From Monilinia fructicola (Eukaryota; Ascomycota; Leotiomycetes; Helotiales; Sclerotiniaceae), in assembly GCA_008692225.1 (NCBI GenBank), contig VICG01000003.1:140001-204000 (forward strand): a stretch of DNA of 64,000 nt, written 5' to 3'. Positions 22,735 through 36,743 of the stretch are shown here, one piece after another. Made by a program: the position numbers and the translations under genes. A model generated the notes under the pieces. It searched no databases, was not told the DNA's origin, and was given only the letters and a program-made list of their open reading frames with translations. Position 1 is the stretch's first letter. Each line of letters opens with the position of its first letter.

Positions 22735-25700
22735 TTTTGCTTTGTGGGTTTTAATTCTCCTAGAAGTCTAATGACTGATTTTAATATCAATATGGTCGAA
22801 TGACGTTGTGAATTATTATGTCACAAAAGCAAGCGAAGTATCTGATGATATATATTCGAATTACAAGATAGATTGCTACAGCCGAATTGCATAATAGTAC
22901 TACCTATCCTCGAGAATGCTGTATCATGGGCTAATTCATCACCGTACGTGAGTTTAGATGCTAGACAAAATTCTACAACTGTGCCGCATGATGAAAGGTT
23001 TCTCCCTCAACCTTTTCTCAAAGGCTACCTGGGTACTATAAGTTGATTAGTCTTCCATATATGCAAATTCCAAAGAATTTGAGCTTGAGTCACGATATCG
23101 CTGGCTTCTTGTTGTCAATGATCCTTATTTTATGACTTGCTTCATCTTCTTGCTACACACTTGCACGTCTATTCTGTGTGCTCAAATTTTGAACGGGTTG
23201 TTCAGAATTTTTCAAAATTTAAGAATCTCACTCTTCTAATGTGTGATCTCTTTGTAACCTAGCTAGATAAATAACCAAAAGTGGTGGAGATGCATCTCTA
23301 TAATCATGTGAAAGAAGAATGATTGAAACTCCATATAATATCTGCTTTATCCAACAATATAGTCCATGCAACGTACAAGCAGCTTTGCCATTGTAATGAA
23401 AGTCACATAGAGGAGTGTGGACTAGAATTTTCTATCAAATTCTGGTGAAATAATGTGCCCGCTGACATTTGGCTAGAATACAAGAATGTATATTACTTTG
23501 TTCCTGATTTCTTATATAGAGTCCTTTCCATCTCAAACATACGTTTCAATATGATTCGAAGAAAATACAGAGAACATACGACAGACAAAGAACCAAATAA
23601 CTATCATCACCCAAGCCTTTATTTCTGCAATCGATAGTTGTATCTCCCTTATTATGACTGTATTCCTCTGCGAATTATCACTGTGGTTCACTCGAATGCT
23701 TAAGTGGAATGATGAGATATTGAACTAGCACTCAGTAATAGCGTGGACCCTGAAACATTTGAAATTTATATACACACAACTTTCGGACTTTTAGCAATTT
23801 TCGAACTCAAGAAAATTGGACAGGGTTTAACATCACATGGAAAAGTCTTACATGAACTGCTATAAGAGAAGGAGGGTGGTATGATGCAGGAAAATAAAAG
23901 AGTGACAATTTGAGGTATCCATTCATAAGAATACATCATTACCATCCAAAAATTGCATGCATAGAATGAGCATAGTTCAAGTCAAGTCCTTAAGTGGTGA
24001 CAGACAACATTCAAAGCTCAGAATTACTAGCTAATCAAAAGACGTCAATATCAATACCATCAAACCAGCCACCTTTCACCTCCATCCTCACTCTTGCCTC
24101 CACTATCAGCTGCACTAGCCCCTTGGTCTCCATCGCTTGAAGATTTGCCATCACTTCCTCCCGTGCCTGGCGGACTTTGCATTGTCGAACCAGCTGTGGC
24201 TCCACCCGGGTCAAAACACCAATCGGAATCGGAATTGGGATAGGCAAACAGATCTTCTTTGTCCAGAATACTATCTCTAGCACCTATATCAAAGCTACTT
24301 TTTTGTCTTTACCATTGTGATCTTTAGATACGTTCAAATTTGCCACTTAGCCAAGATATACGCCGTCGAAGATCGTTCCTCGAGCCTCATAGGAACTTCG
24401 CGTTCCCCGCCTTTTGTGATATAAGATTGCATATAAATTCAATATCGAGGCCATGAGACGGGCGGCTTAACAATCATATCAAGTTCTTATATGACACGGC
24501 GATGAGAGCTTGGAAGAGAGAGAGTATGAAATATAAGATGGCTCAATTTTTTAATTATATTGAACTGGAGGTAACAGGAGTGTTGATTGCTTTCCGAGCT
24601 TGAAAGTAACCTCCTTCAAAAGCTCAGGCTTTATGTAAAATTCACCTTGTAAATTTGTATTTGCATCTAGAATACCAAACTCCTATTTTTACTTTCCTAC
24701 AATTTGAGCGATCAATTCAACATCAACTCAATCCGATACCTTTTTAAAACCCCCAAAATGATCTCCAGAACTATCAACTACATCGTCTTAACTAATCATC
24801 CCTCTTCACCCAATTAACGGCATCATCTCATCTCCTCTTTCCATCCTCATGGTAGTTCATACATTCCCACTGCCACATCCTCAGGCTATTTACATATCCA
24901 TACGGACCCAAGACATCCGACAGCGACTAACCTCCCATCTTGCTGTGCTCATCTCAAATCCAACAACCTACCCGACGCTCTCCCCCTCCCCCCCGCCCCC
25001 CTAGAACATGCCCATTTCTTTATTCACACAACTCTGAACCCCCCTTTACTGAGTAACCTTCCTCGCTTCAAATTCCATCTCCGAATCTCCTCCGTATGCC
25101 ACGTGGATATTGTAATGGAACGAGGCGAAACGAGACATCGAGGATATTTTTCTTCCACGGTCTGCAAATGGAGATGCGGACGGCCCAAATCGTTGTCCAA
25201 CTTGTTGGTTATTCAATAGATCTAGGGAATGCTTTGAAGGATGCATGGTACGTTATGGAAGCGATCTTTCGTTGGGAGTGTGGAGGGGAACACGAGGTAG
25301 ATGAATGGATGGATTGGTGGAGTGAAGTATGAGGCTTTGCTTTGGACGCATCTTCTGGATGTCGAGTTCTCCCCGGTGGAAGATTGACAATGTTTTATGG
25401 ATCATTATAAGAATGGTGTTGGAAGCATGGGGCTTAAGATAGGAGAGGCCCGGGGAGAGGGGTGTGATTTAACCGTTGATAAGCGACTCGAAGATCTTTG
25501 GGAAAGAGTCTACTTATTAGTCTTGAATAGAATAATCTCGCCGGCTTGTTGAATAGCCAAGATGTTTGGATAATAATATGTAGAGATACTAAAGATGGTT
25601 TTCTTCCCTCTCCCCTTCAAAGACCAAGAGTAAGACATCGAACGACTCCCGGATAATCAATACCATAGAGGGTGCTTTCATAAGGGTGTTATTAGTCGTT

Positions 25701-26794
25701 ATCTAATGCACCTCAATTTTATGGGTTAATTATTATACTTGGATAGAGGTATTCATTACATTATCACTTGCAAAACAAACAATCCTCATCCAATTCTTGC
25801 ATCAAGTTAAGATGCGAATGCGATGATTCCGAATACTCATACGATGTCATGATAAAGTTGATTAATCAATCCCACCTCAATCCCCTGAACGTAAATCCCT
25901 CCTGGAGATCCATCCATCCCACTTCCATCCCACTTCCATCCATCTCACTCCCCTCCATGAAGCTCCATCCCCCAATCTCAACATGCCTATGAAACGTGGA
26001 GTTAAACCCTTGACATGCTGAATACGGGAGATCTGCATCCCCGACTCAGAACCTACAGGGGCATAAACTGCGCCACGGCCACCAACTCACAGGCCTCGTA
26101 TAGACCAGCTATACCTCTTACGCGATAGCCCACTGGCCCTTCGTTTCAAAAGAATTTGGTCAACCAAACAAAAACTTCACATCTTTTTTTTCCCAAGAAC
26201 CAAAAAACAAAAACAAGAACAAAAAACAAACGTGCAGAAATCCCGGGTCCAAGATGAATGCGCGACAATGCACAAGGAACTAATATTTGATTGGAAGAAA
26301 ATGAGGGAAGGATGGAAGGAAGGAAGGATGGATGGATGGATGAAGGGGGGAATGGAGGGTTTTACCTCTTATATCTTATAGTTTCTGTTCTACTTCTTAT
26401 ATCTGATATCTTATATCTTCTGTTTTGTATCTTCTATATTATATATTATATCTTATATCTTCTATTTCTCATCTTTCATCTCCTATCTCTCATTCTTTCT
26501 GTTGATCTGATTAAAATATAATTGTTCCTTTTGGTACCCGTGGACGTTCTTATTTGGCCAGTCAACCTCATTTTTAGGTCATTGTTATATTATGTTGTGA
26601 CGAATTTCCCCTATGAATATTGAACATTTGATTTCTCATTCGTTCTATTGAATCTATTTTGTGGAACACTTCCTAAGTTACATTATAAATTCTATTTGAA
26701 TACATTGCATATTCAGCAGTTCCACAACATAATACCTTTCACCGTCCATCAACCATAAAGATCTTCGGGCCTCGGCCAGTATCTATCCTGCAGA
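22735..26794. other. Gene-free interval, 4 kb
   Basis: No supported gene. Open frames at 23455, 24035, 25096 and 25768 are short or lack an ATG start, and none has a family motif. The 3' part is low-complexity: C/T-rich at 25890-25980, A/C-rich at 26170-26230, a GGAA/GGAT microsatellite at 26303-26344 and T/C-rich repeats at 26370-26500. Confidence 0.5.
26303..26344 (+). repeat. GGAA/GGAT microsatellite
   Basis: An imperfect tetranucleotide array (GGAAG/GATG units) lies about 450 bp upstream of the GH16 gene. It also generates a spurious Gly/Arg/Met-rich open frame. Confidence 0.8.
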
Positions 26795-27988
26795 ATGAAG
26801 ATTTCCTCACCACCGCCCATTCCCTTAGCCCTGCTATTCACGACCATTACCGTTCTTGCACAAAAGGACAATGGTGAGGATTGTTCATGTTTTCGAACCG
26901 ATAGTGCATCGTCGGGATACTTCACATATCATCGATTTCATGATTTTCGAACGGTGGCCGCAGCTTCACGGACGGTGCCTAGTTTGATCGCGAATGAGAG
27001 TGATACATCTAATGCTCTCGCAACCTCGGAGTTTTTCACCGGTCAAGCTTGGAATAATGATTGGTCGACTCAAAGTTGGAATAATAGTGATTCGATGGGG
27101 CAGAGTGGAAGTAGCTTGTTAATGGTTAATTCGCCAAATAATGTATATATTGGTAGGCCTTCAAGATTCCTCTCTCTCTTGCCTAGTTGAATGCTAACAT
27201 ACCTCCTCCAGAAACGTCAAATGATAGCGATACATCCTACGATACCTATCTCACTCTCCGCACAGCCCGCCTCGAAAACTTTCAATCGGTCGCGGAATTC
27301 GACTCGAACGAAAAGAACTTCAAGTACCTGTCCGCCCGCTTTCTCGCCCGTGTCATCGGCTCCGATGGAGCATGCGCAGGAATGTTCACCTATCTTGAAT
27401 CTGACCCCGTCCAAGAAGCCGACATCGAGATCCTGACGTCCGGACCCCGAAACTTTGTCCAATACACGAACCAGCCATCTCTCAACAAAGCCGGCGATGC
27501 AGAACCGCGCGCAACATCTAATGCGTCAACGGCCGATGGGAATATGGATTGGAGTGTCTGGAATGTGTACCGCATGGATTGGATGCCCAAACAAACATCC
27601 TGGTATGTGAATGGCGAAAGCGTTGCGAATATCAACGTATCAAGTCCCAAAGAGTCCGAGCGGTTTGATTTTGAATATGTGGAGTGATGGTGGAGAATGG
27701 ACAGGAAATATGTCGCTTTTTGATGAAGCATTTTTGCAAATTCAGTGGATTGAGTTGGCGTATAATACTAGTGGGGATTATGCAGGGAGCAAGAGGGAAT
27801 TATTGAAGAGGAAGAGTAAGGGGTGTAAAGTTGTTTGTGGGATCGATGAGGGGGTGAACGTTACGGGCACGCCGGCGCTGTTGATTAATAACACGAATTT
27901 GGGAACCTTGGGTTGGAAAGAGGGATCGGGGAGTATGGGCTGGATTCCGGTTGTTGTGGTTGGATTATCTGTCTTTGGCTGGTTTTGA
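26795..27988 (+). CDS. Secreted, GPI-anchored GH16 family glucanase-like protein
   Basis: GH16 enzymes cut or transfer beta-1,3/1,4-glucans; wall-bound forms remodel the cell wall. Exons are 26795-27152 and 27212-27988 (59-nt intron, GCTAAC branch). The N terminus is a signal peptide (LALLFTTITVLAQ). The catalytic ExDxE motif reads QEADIEIL near residue 190. WSVWNVYRMDWMPKQTSWYV and LILNMWSDGGEW are the usual beta-strands. A Cys pair, Asn-Xaa-Thr sites and a terminal hydrophobic helix after a GSGSMG stretch suggest a GPI signal. One base is in excess: the frame changes between GESVANI and TYQVPKSPSG in an AA pair at 27634-27635; removing one restores 377 residues. This may be a sequencing error or a recent loss. 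Confidence 0.82.
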
Positions 27989-30900
27989 TCTTCTGGTATT
28001 TGCAGCGAGGTGTTAGTTTCGGGGCACGGGGGAGGGGAGGCGAAGAGGAAGGTTTTTGAATGCATGATAAATGGTTATAATATACGGATACACATATAGA
28101 TACAATATGAGTGCACGGGTATCCATGGATGCTTATTCTCTACGCGCTCTTTATATCTTACCGTCAAAAGCCAACACATCCAAATTCATTCACAATGTAA
28201 ACATCACTCACTATACACCACCCACATACACTTACACTACACATCACACATCACACACCACCAAATCCTCTCCTGCGCTTCATCCCTCCGCTCGAAATCC
28301 ACTACCCCACAAATGATTCACATCCACCCCGCATCTTGCATAAATTCACCTCTGCTACCTCTTTAACTCCCTCGCTTACGAACTCTAATAATTAAAGAAT
28401 ATGTATAATTATATTCTATGCTATGACGATCTAACACTATGGTATGTGTTAATACAAAGGTCTATATATCCGTATTTTGGATAATAGAATATAAAGAAAG
28501 GTTTCATTGAGTTCATCAGCGGAGATGTCTTATGGTGGGTGTAGTGAGTTGGGATTTGGTGTGGTTTTTTTGGCGAGGGGTTGATGTTGAGTTTGGGGTT
28601 GGAGGTTGGAGGCTACGGTTGCGGTGGTGGTGTTATTGGTGATGATGAGGGTGGTCCAAAAATGAGATGAGATAAATGAGTTGAAATGAAATGAAATGAA
28701 ATGAAATTAGATAGAAAACTATTCTATCGCATCCACTCTAGGGTTATCATCCGATCCGATACAAAATAACCAACTAATACAAGACAAAAATCCCCCTGCA
28801 CCCTACCCCACCGACCCCATCTCCCTCCCACACAACACAGCCTATGCAATCCACCAAGTTCCATGAGTCGTAGGAGCTAAACGTGTAGTAGTCTGTCTAT
28901 GTCAAAGTTGTAGCTGTGTATGGCGCAGTGTTCAATATAACCAACCCGGTGAAAAGTACACTACAGTGAATTAATTCATCTGGAGATATTTTTGGACTGG
29001 TGAATCGATATCCTTGATTACCTTGGCGTTTGACCATTCTTTTTGCGGCTTGTTTTCTTTGTATGTGCGTATATGTAGGGAATGGTTGGTGAATTTGGTT
29101 TATTCTCATACTTTTGTTATTTGGTTTGGTGAGAGGATATGTTTCGCTTGTAGTGTGTTACGGTGTTGGCGGTTGAGAATTGAGGATTTCGGGAAGTGTA
29201 GTTTGGTTGTATTGTGTAAATGTAATAGTGTTAGGTTAAAAAAGATGAGTGAAAGTATAAGTATTATATTAAATAGTATGAATGGAGCGGGAGGTTGGTT
29301 TTAGGGGGGTTTGGGTTTGGGTTTTTGGTTGGCAGGGGGTGTAGGTGAATGGGGATGAGGACGAGGTGTGGGTTAGTGATGTGAAGGAATTGGTGGGGTT
29401 AAATATTGTTGTTGATTTTACTTACTCGGGTAATCTGGTAATCTATCGTAATTGTGAAGTTACGAGAAATTGGATGCAAAGGAGGGGATCGATGGAATGA
29501 GATGAGATGGAATGTGGGATATAATGTTATATTTATGTATTCAGATAATATGATGCATTAATCAACCACGATAGTTGATTGATGAACGTAGCATATTTCA
29601 TTTTCACCTTTATAAATATTTTGAGCATCTTTAGATTGGATTATATCTTAACCCTATAAGGTGGTAGGTAACCTTAAAAGTGTATAGAACACTTTATAGG
29701 CGAGAGATAGGGGATAATCCGAAATTATGAATCGAGTTACTCGTATAGAATTTGATATATTTCATTCTTCAATTTTTTAATCTACTGATGAGATTGTAAA
29801 AATCAGATTGGCAAAAAATCCTTGTGCCGGGAAGATCATTGAGTAGAAAAGCTGAATTTGAATAGAATTGATTGAATTGGTAATTGGGTATTCCTTATTT
29901 TCCTATAGTCTTACCGTGATTTCCGAGTCCCTGACCAGCTAAATATCTTGCCAATATTCACTTCTCACTGTTCTCCTCCACCGATGTAAACTAATTGAAG
30001 TTTTGCATATATAGTCCCATCTCAACACTGTAATGAAAATCCAACTTTCGAAACGATGTACCTAGATCAAAAGGATCAGGATGTGATGTTTTGATTTTTT
30101 CGATATTATGGCTTTTGACAAGTCGCTGAGTGTTTCATTATGTGCTATAGCTCTTCGGGATGTAGACTTGCTAATATATCGCACTACCGTCTCATATATC
30201 AATTATTGTCGTTTCCAAAGCTTGTTATAACCTTACATCGGATGACATCATTTTAGATTTTAGTTGACTATTCTACCTCGCTTCAATGTTCTGCTCTAGA
30301 ATAGATCTAGACATCTAATCTCAAATTTCGAAACATTCTGTTCAAAAGACAGACAACTATCGAAAACATTAAGTTTAAAGTCGAGTATGCGATCCAGCTG
30401 TTTGAGGTTTACGATAGTTGCAGTCCGCTTATAATAAGAACCTAAATGGAAGATGGAGAGTTAGATGATGACGAATCACCAGAAATCATTCATTGTTCAA
30501 GCCCGACTGACGTGAATAATCAGGAAATCTGTTTGGGTGTTTGATTGGAGATATTCATTATTTTTTAGCTTCGGTTGAATCTGATCTACCGAGTCATCTA
30601 GACGTGCTTTACCCCTCAGCCTACAATTGTTACCCCGCAGTGCATTTAGCGCTAGATTTTTGTCCTAGTTTCGGTTGTTTTTGTTGCTATTATCTATTTA
30701 GAAACGGAGTATTTTGGAGTTTTTTAGCTTTATTGTGATTTCCAAGTCGGGCGGTGACCCCATTTTGGGAATTCGGCCTTTCTTCTGGTCAGCTTGATGG
30801 AAGGAAGGGTGGTTTGATATTGAGGAACGTATTTACCAACTTTGCAAACGAATAAGGAGATAAGTTAATTTGGTTATCGTTCTTTAATTTTTGTATTTGC

Positions 30901-31152
30901 TTTCGATTTTCCTGAAAAGTATTGATTAATCAAATCTAATAGAGGAATCAGAGAATGGCTTAAGATATTCCATCCAAAGATGGAAGATAATTTTGAATAC
31001 TTATTTGACAATCGAGAAAAATCAATAGTATAATTCCTCAATCAAATCTATCCGTTTACTTACTTTTTTCCCTATGGAGTGCTTGTAGTCATTATATCAT
31101 TATGAGAATGAATCTTAATTAAGTCTAGGTGTTTAGGTTCCTAATATAAGCT
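27989..31152. other. Gene-free interval, 3.2 kb
   Basis: No supported genes. It includes an A/C-rich tract (28190-28330), a G-rich tract (28540-28650), a GAAAT microsatellite (28683-28707) and otherwise moderately AT-rich unique DNA. Open frames at 28071, 29014 and 30541 lack an ATG, or are short and motif-free. Confidence 0.5.
28683..28707 (+). repeat. GAAAT pentanucleotide microsatellite
   Basis: About five tandem GAAAT units. Confidence 0.8.
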
Positions 31153-31729
31153 TTAAGTCGCTTACTCTACTTCTCGCCACCCCCCCTCTTTTGGCTAGCA
31201 TTTCACATTAAAAACGGCTATTTTAATATGTTAATAACTTTACGAAAAATAAATACATGTTTTTTAGATTTTTGATTAAAGCTTTCTTATATAATTATTA
31301 ATAAATTCTAAACATTTTAAATTTTTTTAATTTTTTCATAAAGAGTAATATAGAATTATAAAAAATTAAATTTTTCAATTTTAGATTTATATAAAAATCA
31401 TATATAAAATTGAAACTTTAAAAAAATATTTATAATTTTTAAACAAAAATAATAAGATTTTAGCTTTATATATAATTTATATACGAATCGAAAATTAGAA
31501 TTTTAATTTTTTGTAATTTTTTATTACGTTTTATAAAAATAATTATAAGAGTTTAATAGTTTAAGATTTTTTAAAATTTACTAATAATTATATAAAAAGG
31601 CTTAATTTAAAATTTAAAAAATGTATATTTAATTTTCGTAAAGTTATTAATATATTAAAATAGCTATTTTTAATATAAAATATTAGCTAAATGAGGAAGG
31701 GATGGCGAAAAGTAGAATAGGCGACTTAA
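31153..31729. mobile_element. 577-bp foldback element (near full-length palindrome)
   Basis: Both ends carry TTAAGTCGC-type inverted repeats. The inverted similarity covers at least the outer 100 bp (shared TCTACTT, CGCCA, GCTATTTTAATAT, AATAACTTTACGAAAA). It continues, more weakly, into the AT-rich centre, so the whole unit could fold into one long hairpin. Most arm differences are C-to-T or G-to-A. A TTAA (or TA) target duplication is possible. There is no coding capacity. It is MITE-like or foldback-like; the class is uncertain. Confidence 0.7.
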
Positions 31730-34700
31730 TATTACTTTTAATATTTCTTTATATAATATAATACTTAGTCTATAAATAGTCTAATTTGGGCTGTATACGT
31801 GTAGCCGTAGTCGAAGCAATACAAAGCATAAGAATTTAAAGCCTAAATTCTAAAAATGATTTCTCTTTTTACGAAGTGAAAACTTCTACAACCTATATTG
31901 CGATTTTTAAATGAATATAAGATTTTAAATAACCCCTTTTTCTCTAAATTCCCGCTCTTAAAGGGATTCAATTGTTAATAAATTAGGCTCGCTTAATATT
32001 TTCCTTAATAAAGTATTCGAGGTATAATATTTTCTATATAAATAAAGATCATTATAATAAACTTTCAATAGGAAAGTTACGGACGAAATAGAATTAAATG
32101 AATAAATTAAAAAATAATAAAAAGAAAAAGCAGGCAAATATAAAATTCTATGTTCGATATTCTCTAACACCTCTATTATCTTAATTACTGAAATAATAAT
32201 CATATAATAATCAACAATAATCAAACTGCTATACTTGCTGTTTATAGAAAACTAACTTGAAATTTGGAGTTTAGCCTAGAATTTCAATGCTTCAAATAGC
32301 TTGCTTTTCAACTTCATGTATTGTCTTATAGAAGTTTGGTTGCTTCAAATTTGTGTAACTGACTAAAAATCTTAGATCTGGAATGTTTATTAAACCTTTT
32401 AAACCATCAACAATCAGATATAACCCATCAGTAATCGGGAATTGTTTGTCCTTCTATAAATCTAATGTTTATTCTCTAGCGATCAATGATTGTTGTATTA
32501 AATATGAACACTAATAAATAACTTATTTATAAGCATTTTCAGAACTATCACATCTTTCTGCCGCTCAATAATATGATGAGAATTTCATTTGGGAGCTTCG
32601 TATTGCTTTCGAAATGCTAAGCATCCTCGGTGACATAAACTTCTCTATTTCATCAAGAAATCAAGAAGTGACATGCTCACCACTGAAACAATAAATGAAA
32701 TATTAATTTTTAGAGCTATATGCTTTTCGCCATGAACTAAATCTTGAGTCTTAAGTAAAATTGTATTTTGATTGGTCCATAGATAACGCGTATCAAGTTA
32801 TCATCTATATTTCTAAATAGGTGTTATATTTACGACTATTAGTTTTCATTGCTTTCGCTGGGTTTTCAACTTCCCTTGTGATTATCAGATGAACCTTTTA
32901 TAATGCTGTTCACAAAACAGATTCTATCGTTCCAAGTTTCAAGGTTCTCCGAAAGTGTCTTTAGCTAAAAGAGGGGTTGTAGAATTTCCAAGTCATTCGA
33001 GCAACAGCAACATTCAATTGCACGGTTTTCCAATGAATATCTAAAGATCTGAAGCTAGTAACATTTTGTAGAAGCCCTTGAGAGTATTTAAGTAGAGTGC
33101 AGCGTGTATAGTGTCAAGATAAAATGAGTGAATAGGTATCGTATTGCCAAGCCTACTCGGTCATCAGACTATTCATTCTTTTACACTTTTCTTAACTTCT
33201 GGTGTTTATATAAGGCTGATAATTAGATATCAACGAGTATCAAGGTACCTACATCATCAACAGCAGGATGATTTCTGTTTGGAGGATATTTGAAATTACA
33301 GTGTTTTTTTCGTATGTTTTGAATCTAAAACTTCATACCGAGTATTTTAACATTGTGAAAGGTATTCTCATCTAATATTCGAAAAGGGCCAAGTATGTAC
33401 ATCCCCTCGGTAATTATATTATGCATTTGTCTCATTTATTTCTAATACTTCCCTTCATTATTCAGGAAATAGTACAAATGTAACATGTATTGAACTTACA
33501 AAATGATAAAGTCAATCTAAAATCTTCTCTAAAGTTAATTGGATCATTCAATGAATAGTATATAGAATGATTAGATGTTTGTTAGCAAGAGTATCTTTAC
33601 GCCATAGTTTGCAAAATTAGAGCTCTAGCTCCAGAAATTCTGTTTAGACTATCGTCTAATACATAACTCCCAAATGAAACTTTAAAAACCAAAATCCTTT
33701 AAAAAAACAACCCAAAACTTGATATTCAGTGTTTTGCAAAAGCAAAATGAACCCTCCATTCAAGAAGTCTAACGCGGCATTTGAGTAGGTAAATCATGTG
33801 AAGCGCAGTTGGTATGCCACTTTGAGCATATTCTTCTAGTTCATCCATAAATCTGTCTCTATATAGGGAGACTGGTAGAGCTTCCATAATCAAATTTATG
33901 CATCCATTACTACAACCCAAAGTAGTATGGTGATCTCGCCATATTGAAATCTCCTGATGTCATTAGATGTTCTTTCAACCCCATACCCCATACTCCGTAC
34001 CCGATTGCAAATATTGCAAATACTAACAGGTGATCTAAATGAAATCAATTACTTTCAATTGGATTCCGGTACTTTTCCAGAATTCAGATTGGGAATATTG
34101 AGTGGAGACATTCAACTTGGCGCCAGCTAATAACTAATCTAATTAAAGCTTTTACACAGTTCTACTTCATCTCTGTGTTACTCAAGTCCCCAGAGTTATT
34201 TAAGAAAGCTTTGCTGGTACTGAGAGGTTAAATAACTTCCAAATTGTCTAAGTCAGATTAATAGGATCGTGAAAATATGTTTCTGTAATACCTGCCATTG
34301 CACTTTAACTGTTAGATATCCATAAGGGCGGGATCAACGTTTCATGACTTATTCTTTGATATCTACATTAATCCTACAAGTTATCATCTCGTCTATTCGA
34401 CAACAAGAACACTGAGAGAGCAAATTAAGAAGCTTCTAGATAGATATTGTCCCCCAATGAATACCATTGCTTCATTCAAGCTTTGTTATGTGTATATTTA
34501 GAGTTTATCGCTTAATAGAAATAACTTGATCTCGACACCTAGAACAGGCATAATCGCCATTGTAATCGTCGTTTCTGAGAAAATTGAAAGCACCACAAAG
34601 GAACATACACCTATATAAATATTGGACTAATGATTTGGATTCACAACTGAGAGCTTATTCACCCGATTGGTGAATCATATGGGCATATCGACTTTCTATG

Positions 34701-36743
34701 CCGCTTCAACTTTGCCAAGCAGTGAAACGCCAAAAATCCCCCCCTCATCACGAAATGAATCAAAATGCATGCGACCACTTCGTAGCAACAATTCCAAGCC
34801 GCCACAACCTGCAAAAGATTCGTCAATGACCTAGGTTTTGATTTATCTCTATATCTGCTTCTAGCTTCCCTTGTTGACCCCAACAGCGATGCAAAAGACA
34901 GCCAACACTTAAATAAAAGGAGGAACCAAGAACTCCAGAGAGGGAACGAAGACAACATAAGGCGACTAGCGTTCCATTTTACTGATGGCATAATTATGTC
35001 CCTATATGTCTCTGATGTTCAAAAAAATTTTAATTAAATATCTACTAACCATGAAGAAATTCGTATCTGGCGGGCGTCATTCACTATCACTTTTTTCTTC
35101 ACGCATGTCACGCTAACATCTAGGCTATACCTTGAATTAGTCAGGCCATATACCTTTGCTCTTAGGGTTTCTCCGGAAAAGTATCTGTTCCCATCCTAAA
35201 CAGAGTGGAAGGGGCACAATAAAAAAACAGACCTATAAAGCCTTAATGTACATAATAAATGATTTCTAAGGCTTCATTAGGATAACCCCTTAGATTAGCA
35301 CATCCCTATACCCTTAGGGAGGTCCGGGATGGCCTTCGGACTATCTGCTGGATGAAAATAAATACTACTACTACCACCACTACTACACGAGTACTATCAC
35401 CTTTTAATTCATGTATAAGTCTGACTTATACATGAGATGATACTCTAGCTTCTTTGGTCTACAATCACTTCTAAATCAATCTATTATTGAATCAGTAGAA
35501 AAAAACAAGATTATTCGGACAAAACTGGACTATCAGTGGCATGGTTCTAGAGAGGCGGGAGTCACAGACAGCAAAAAAAAGTACCTCTTGATCTTTAACA
35601 ACGATTAATCTAAATAGAAATAGAGGTGATGTTTTGCAAGCTGATTAATTCAAATCTTATTAATCTCTTGACCAATAAAGTATAAATAGTGAAGTGAATC
35701 ATATTACCCTGGATAATAGAATTTAGTCAGTTCGTCACTATCAAAATCATAATCTATTTTACTACTACACCAGACTCAAACATCGATTCTCATGGCAATC
35801 AATCCAATCAATACTAATTCAAAATTCAATATCCAATAAAGCACAGCAGGCGATAATGTAAGACTTACAATATTACATTCTAATAGCAGTTATAAAACAA
35901 TCTTTCCGTAAGCACTATAGCTAGCTCTAACATAGGCCATAAGCAATCCAGCAACCAAGAGTAGCTTGCTTATGGTAATTCACCAGAAAATATCCATATA
36001 TATCAAGATGAAATATCTTCAGGACCATCTTAGCTCTAATCATGGGGGAAATACTTTCGTCCTGATTATCTTGTGACTGTCATATATTTAGTGATATCCT
36101 CCGTAGTTCATACTACCTAGGTAGTATAGAATCTCAACTACATTGGGTCAGACTACATTCTAACACATGAAAGATAGATGAGATCCGAAAGGGTATAAGT
36201 AAAGTCTCCCGAGGTCGCTTTTTGATACAATTTTACATCCCATTTCCCTTTGCCATTGAAACCAGAAGTCAGAGATACTTTACACTTCCATCCAAATCAT
36301 CTCTGCCACTAAAAAATGATTTTCTCTTCCTGAAATCACACTTTCTAAGCTCGAGGGTTTCTTTTATCTATTGCAAATCTACATATTTTATAACATCACA
36401 AACTCAAACCTTTAATTTCGCGTAATTAATCGATCTCTCGGCTGCCCCTCCTTCCTTCATCTCTGCACACATCCATCCTTTATCTTTGCTTCATAACAAG
36501 TTACCTCTTCTCCAACGTATGACAATTATGCCTGGATAAACTCCTTATAATTATAGTATCTAGAATGAAACGACAGCAATCAATCTTAGCAGCAAAATCT
36601 CTGGGACGACATCTATCATAGCAATAATTTTAGTACCCACCAATCCCCTGTTCCCCACTGTTAAAAGCCGCAAAAGGCATGCCGTCCGTAAAAGTGCAAT
36701 CGCCAATTGCAAGTTGCAAATTAGAGCCACATCTAATCTCATG
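31730..36743. other. Gene-free interval, 5 kb
   Basis: No supported gene. AT-rich around 31730-32230, then mixed DNA. A TAC trinucleotide array at 35363-35386 follows a GC-richer segment (35300-35350) and A-rich DNA. That layout is reminiscent of a non-LTR retroelement 3' end, but no reverse transcriptase is readable. Open frames at 31958, 33726, 34659 and 36222 show no family motif. Confidence 0.5.
35363..35386 (+). repeat. TAC trinucleotide microsatellite
   Basis: About eight TAC/CAC units. Confidence 0.8.

Noticed and set aside
24035..24283. Minus-strand frame with a Pro-Ile repeat
   Set aside because: No ATG start (begins at GTG), and the Pro-Ile run comes from a simple sequence repeat.
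34659..34991. 110-codon minus-strand frame with hydrophobic segments
   Set aside because: No family motif and no neighbouring exon; in a gene desert.
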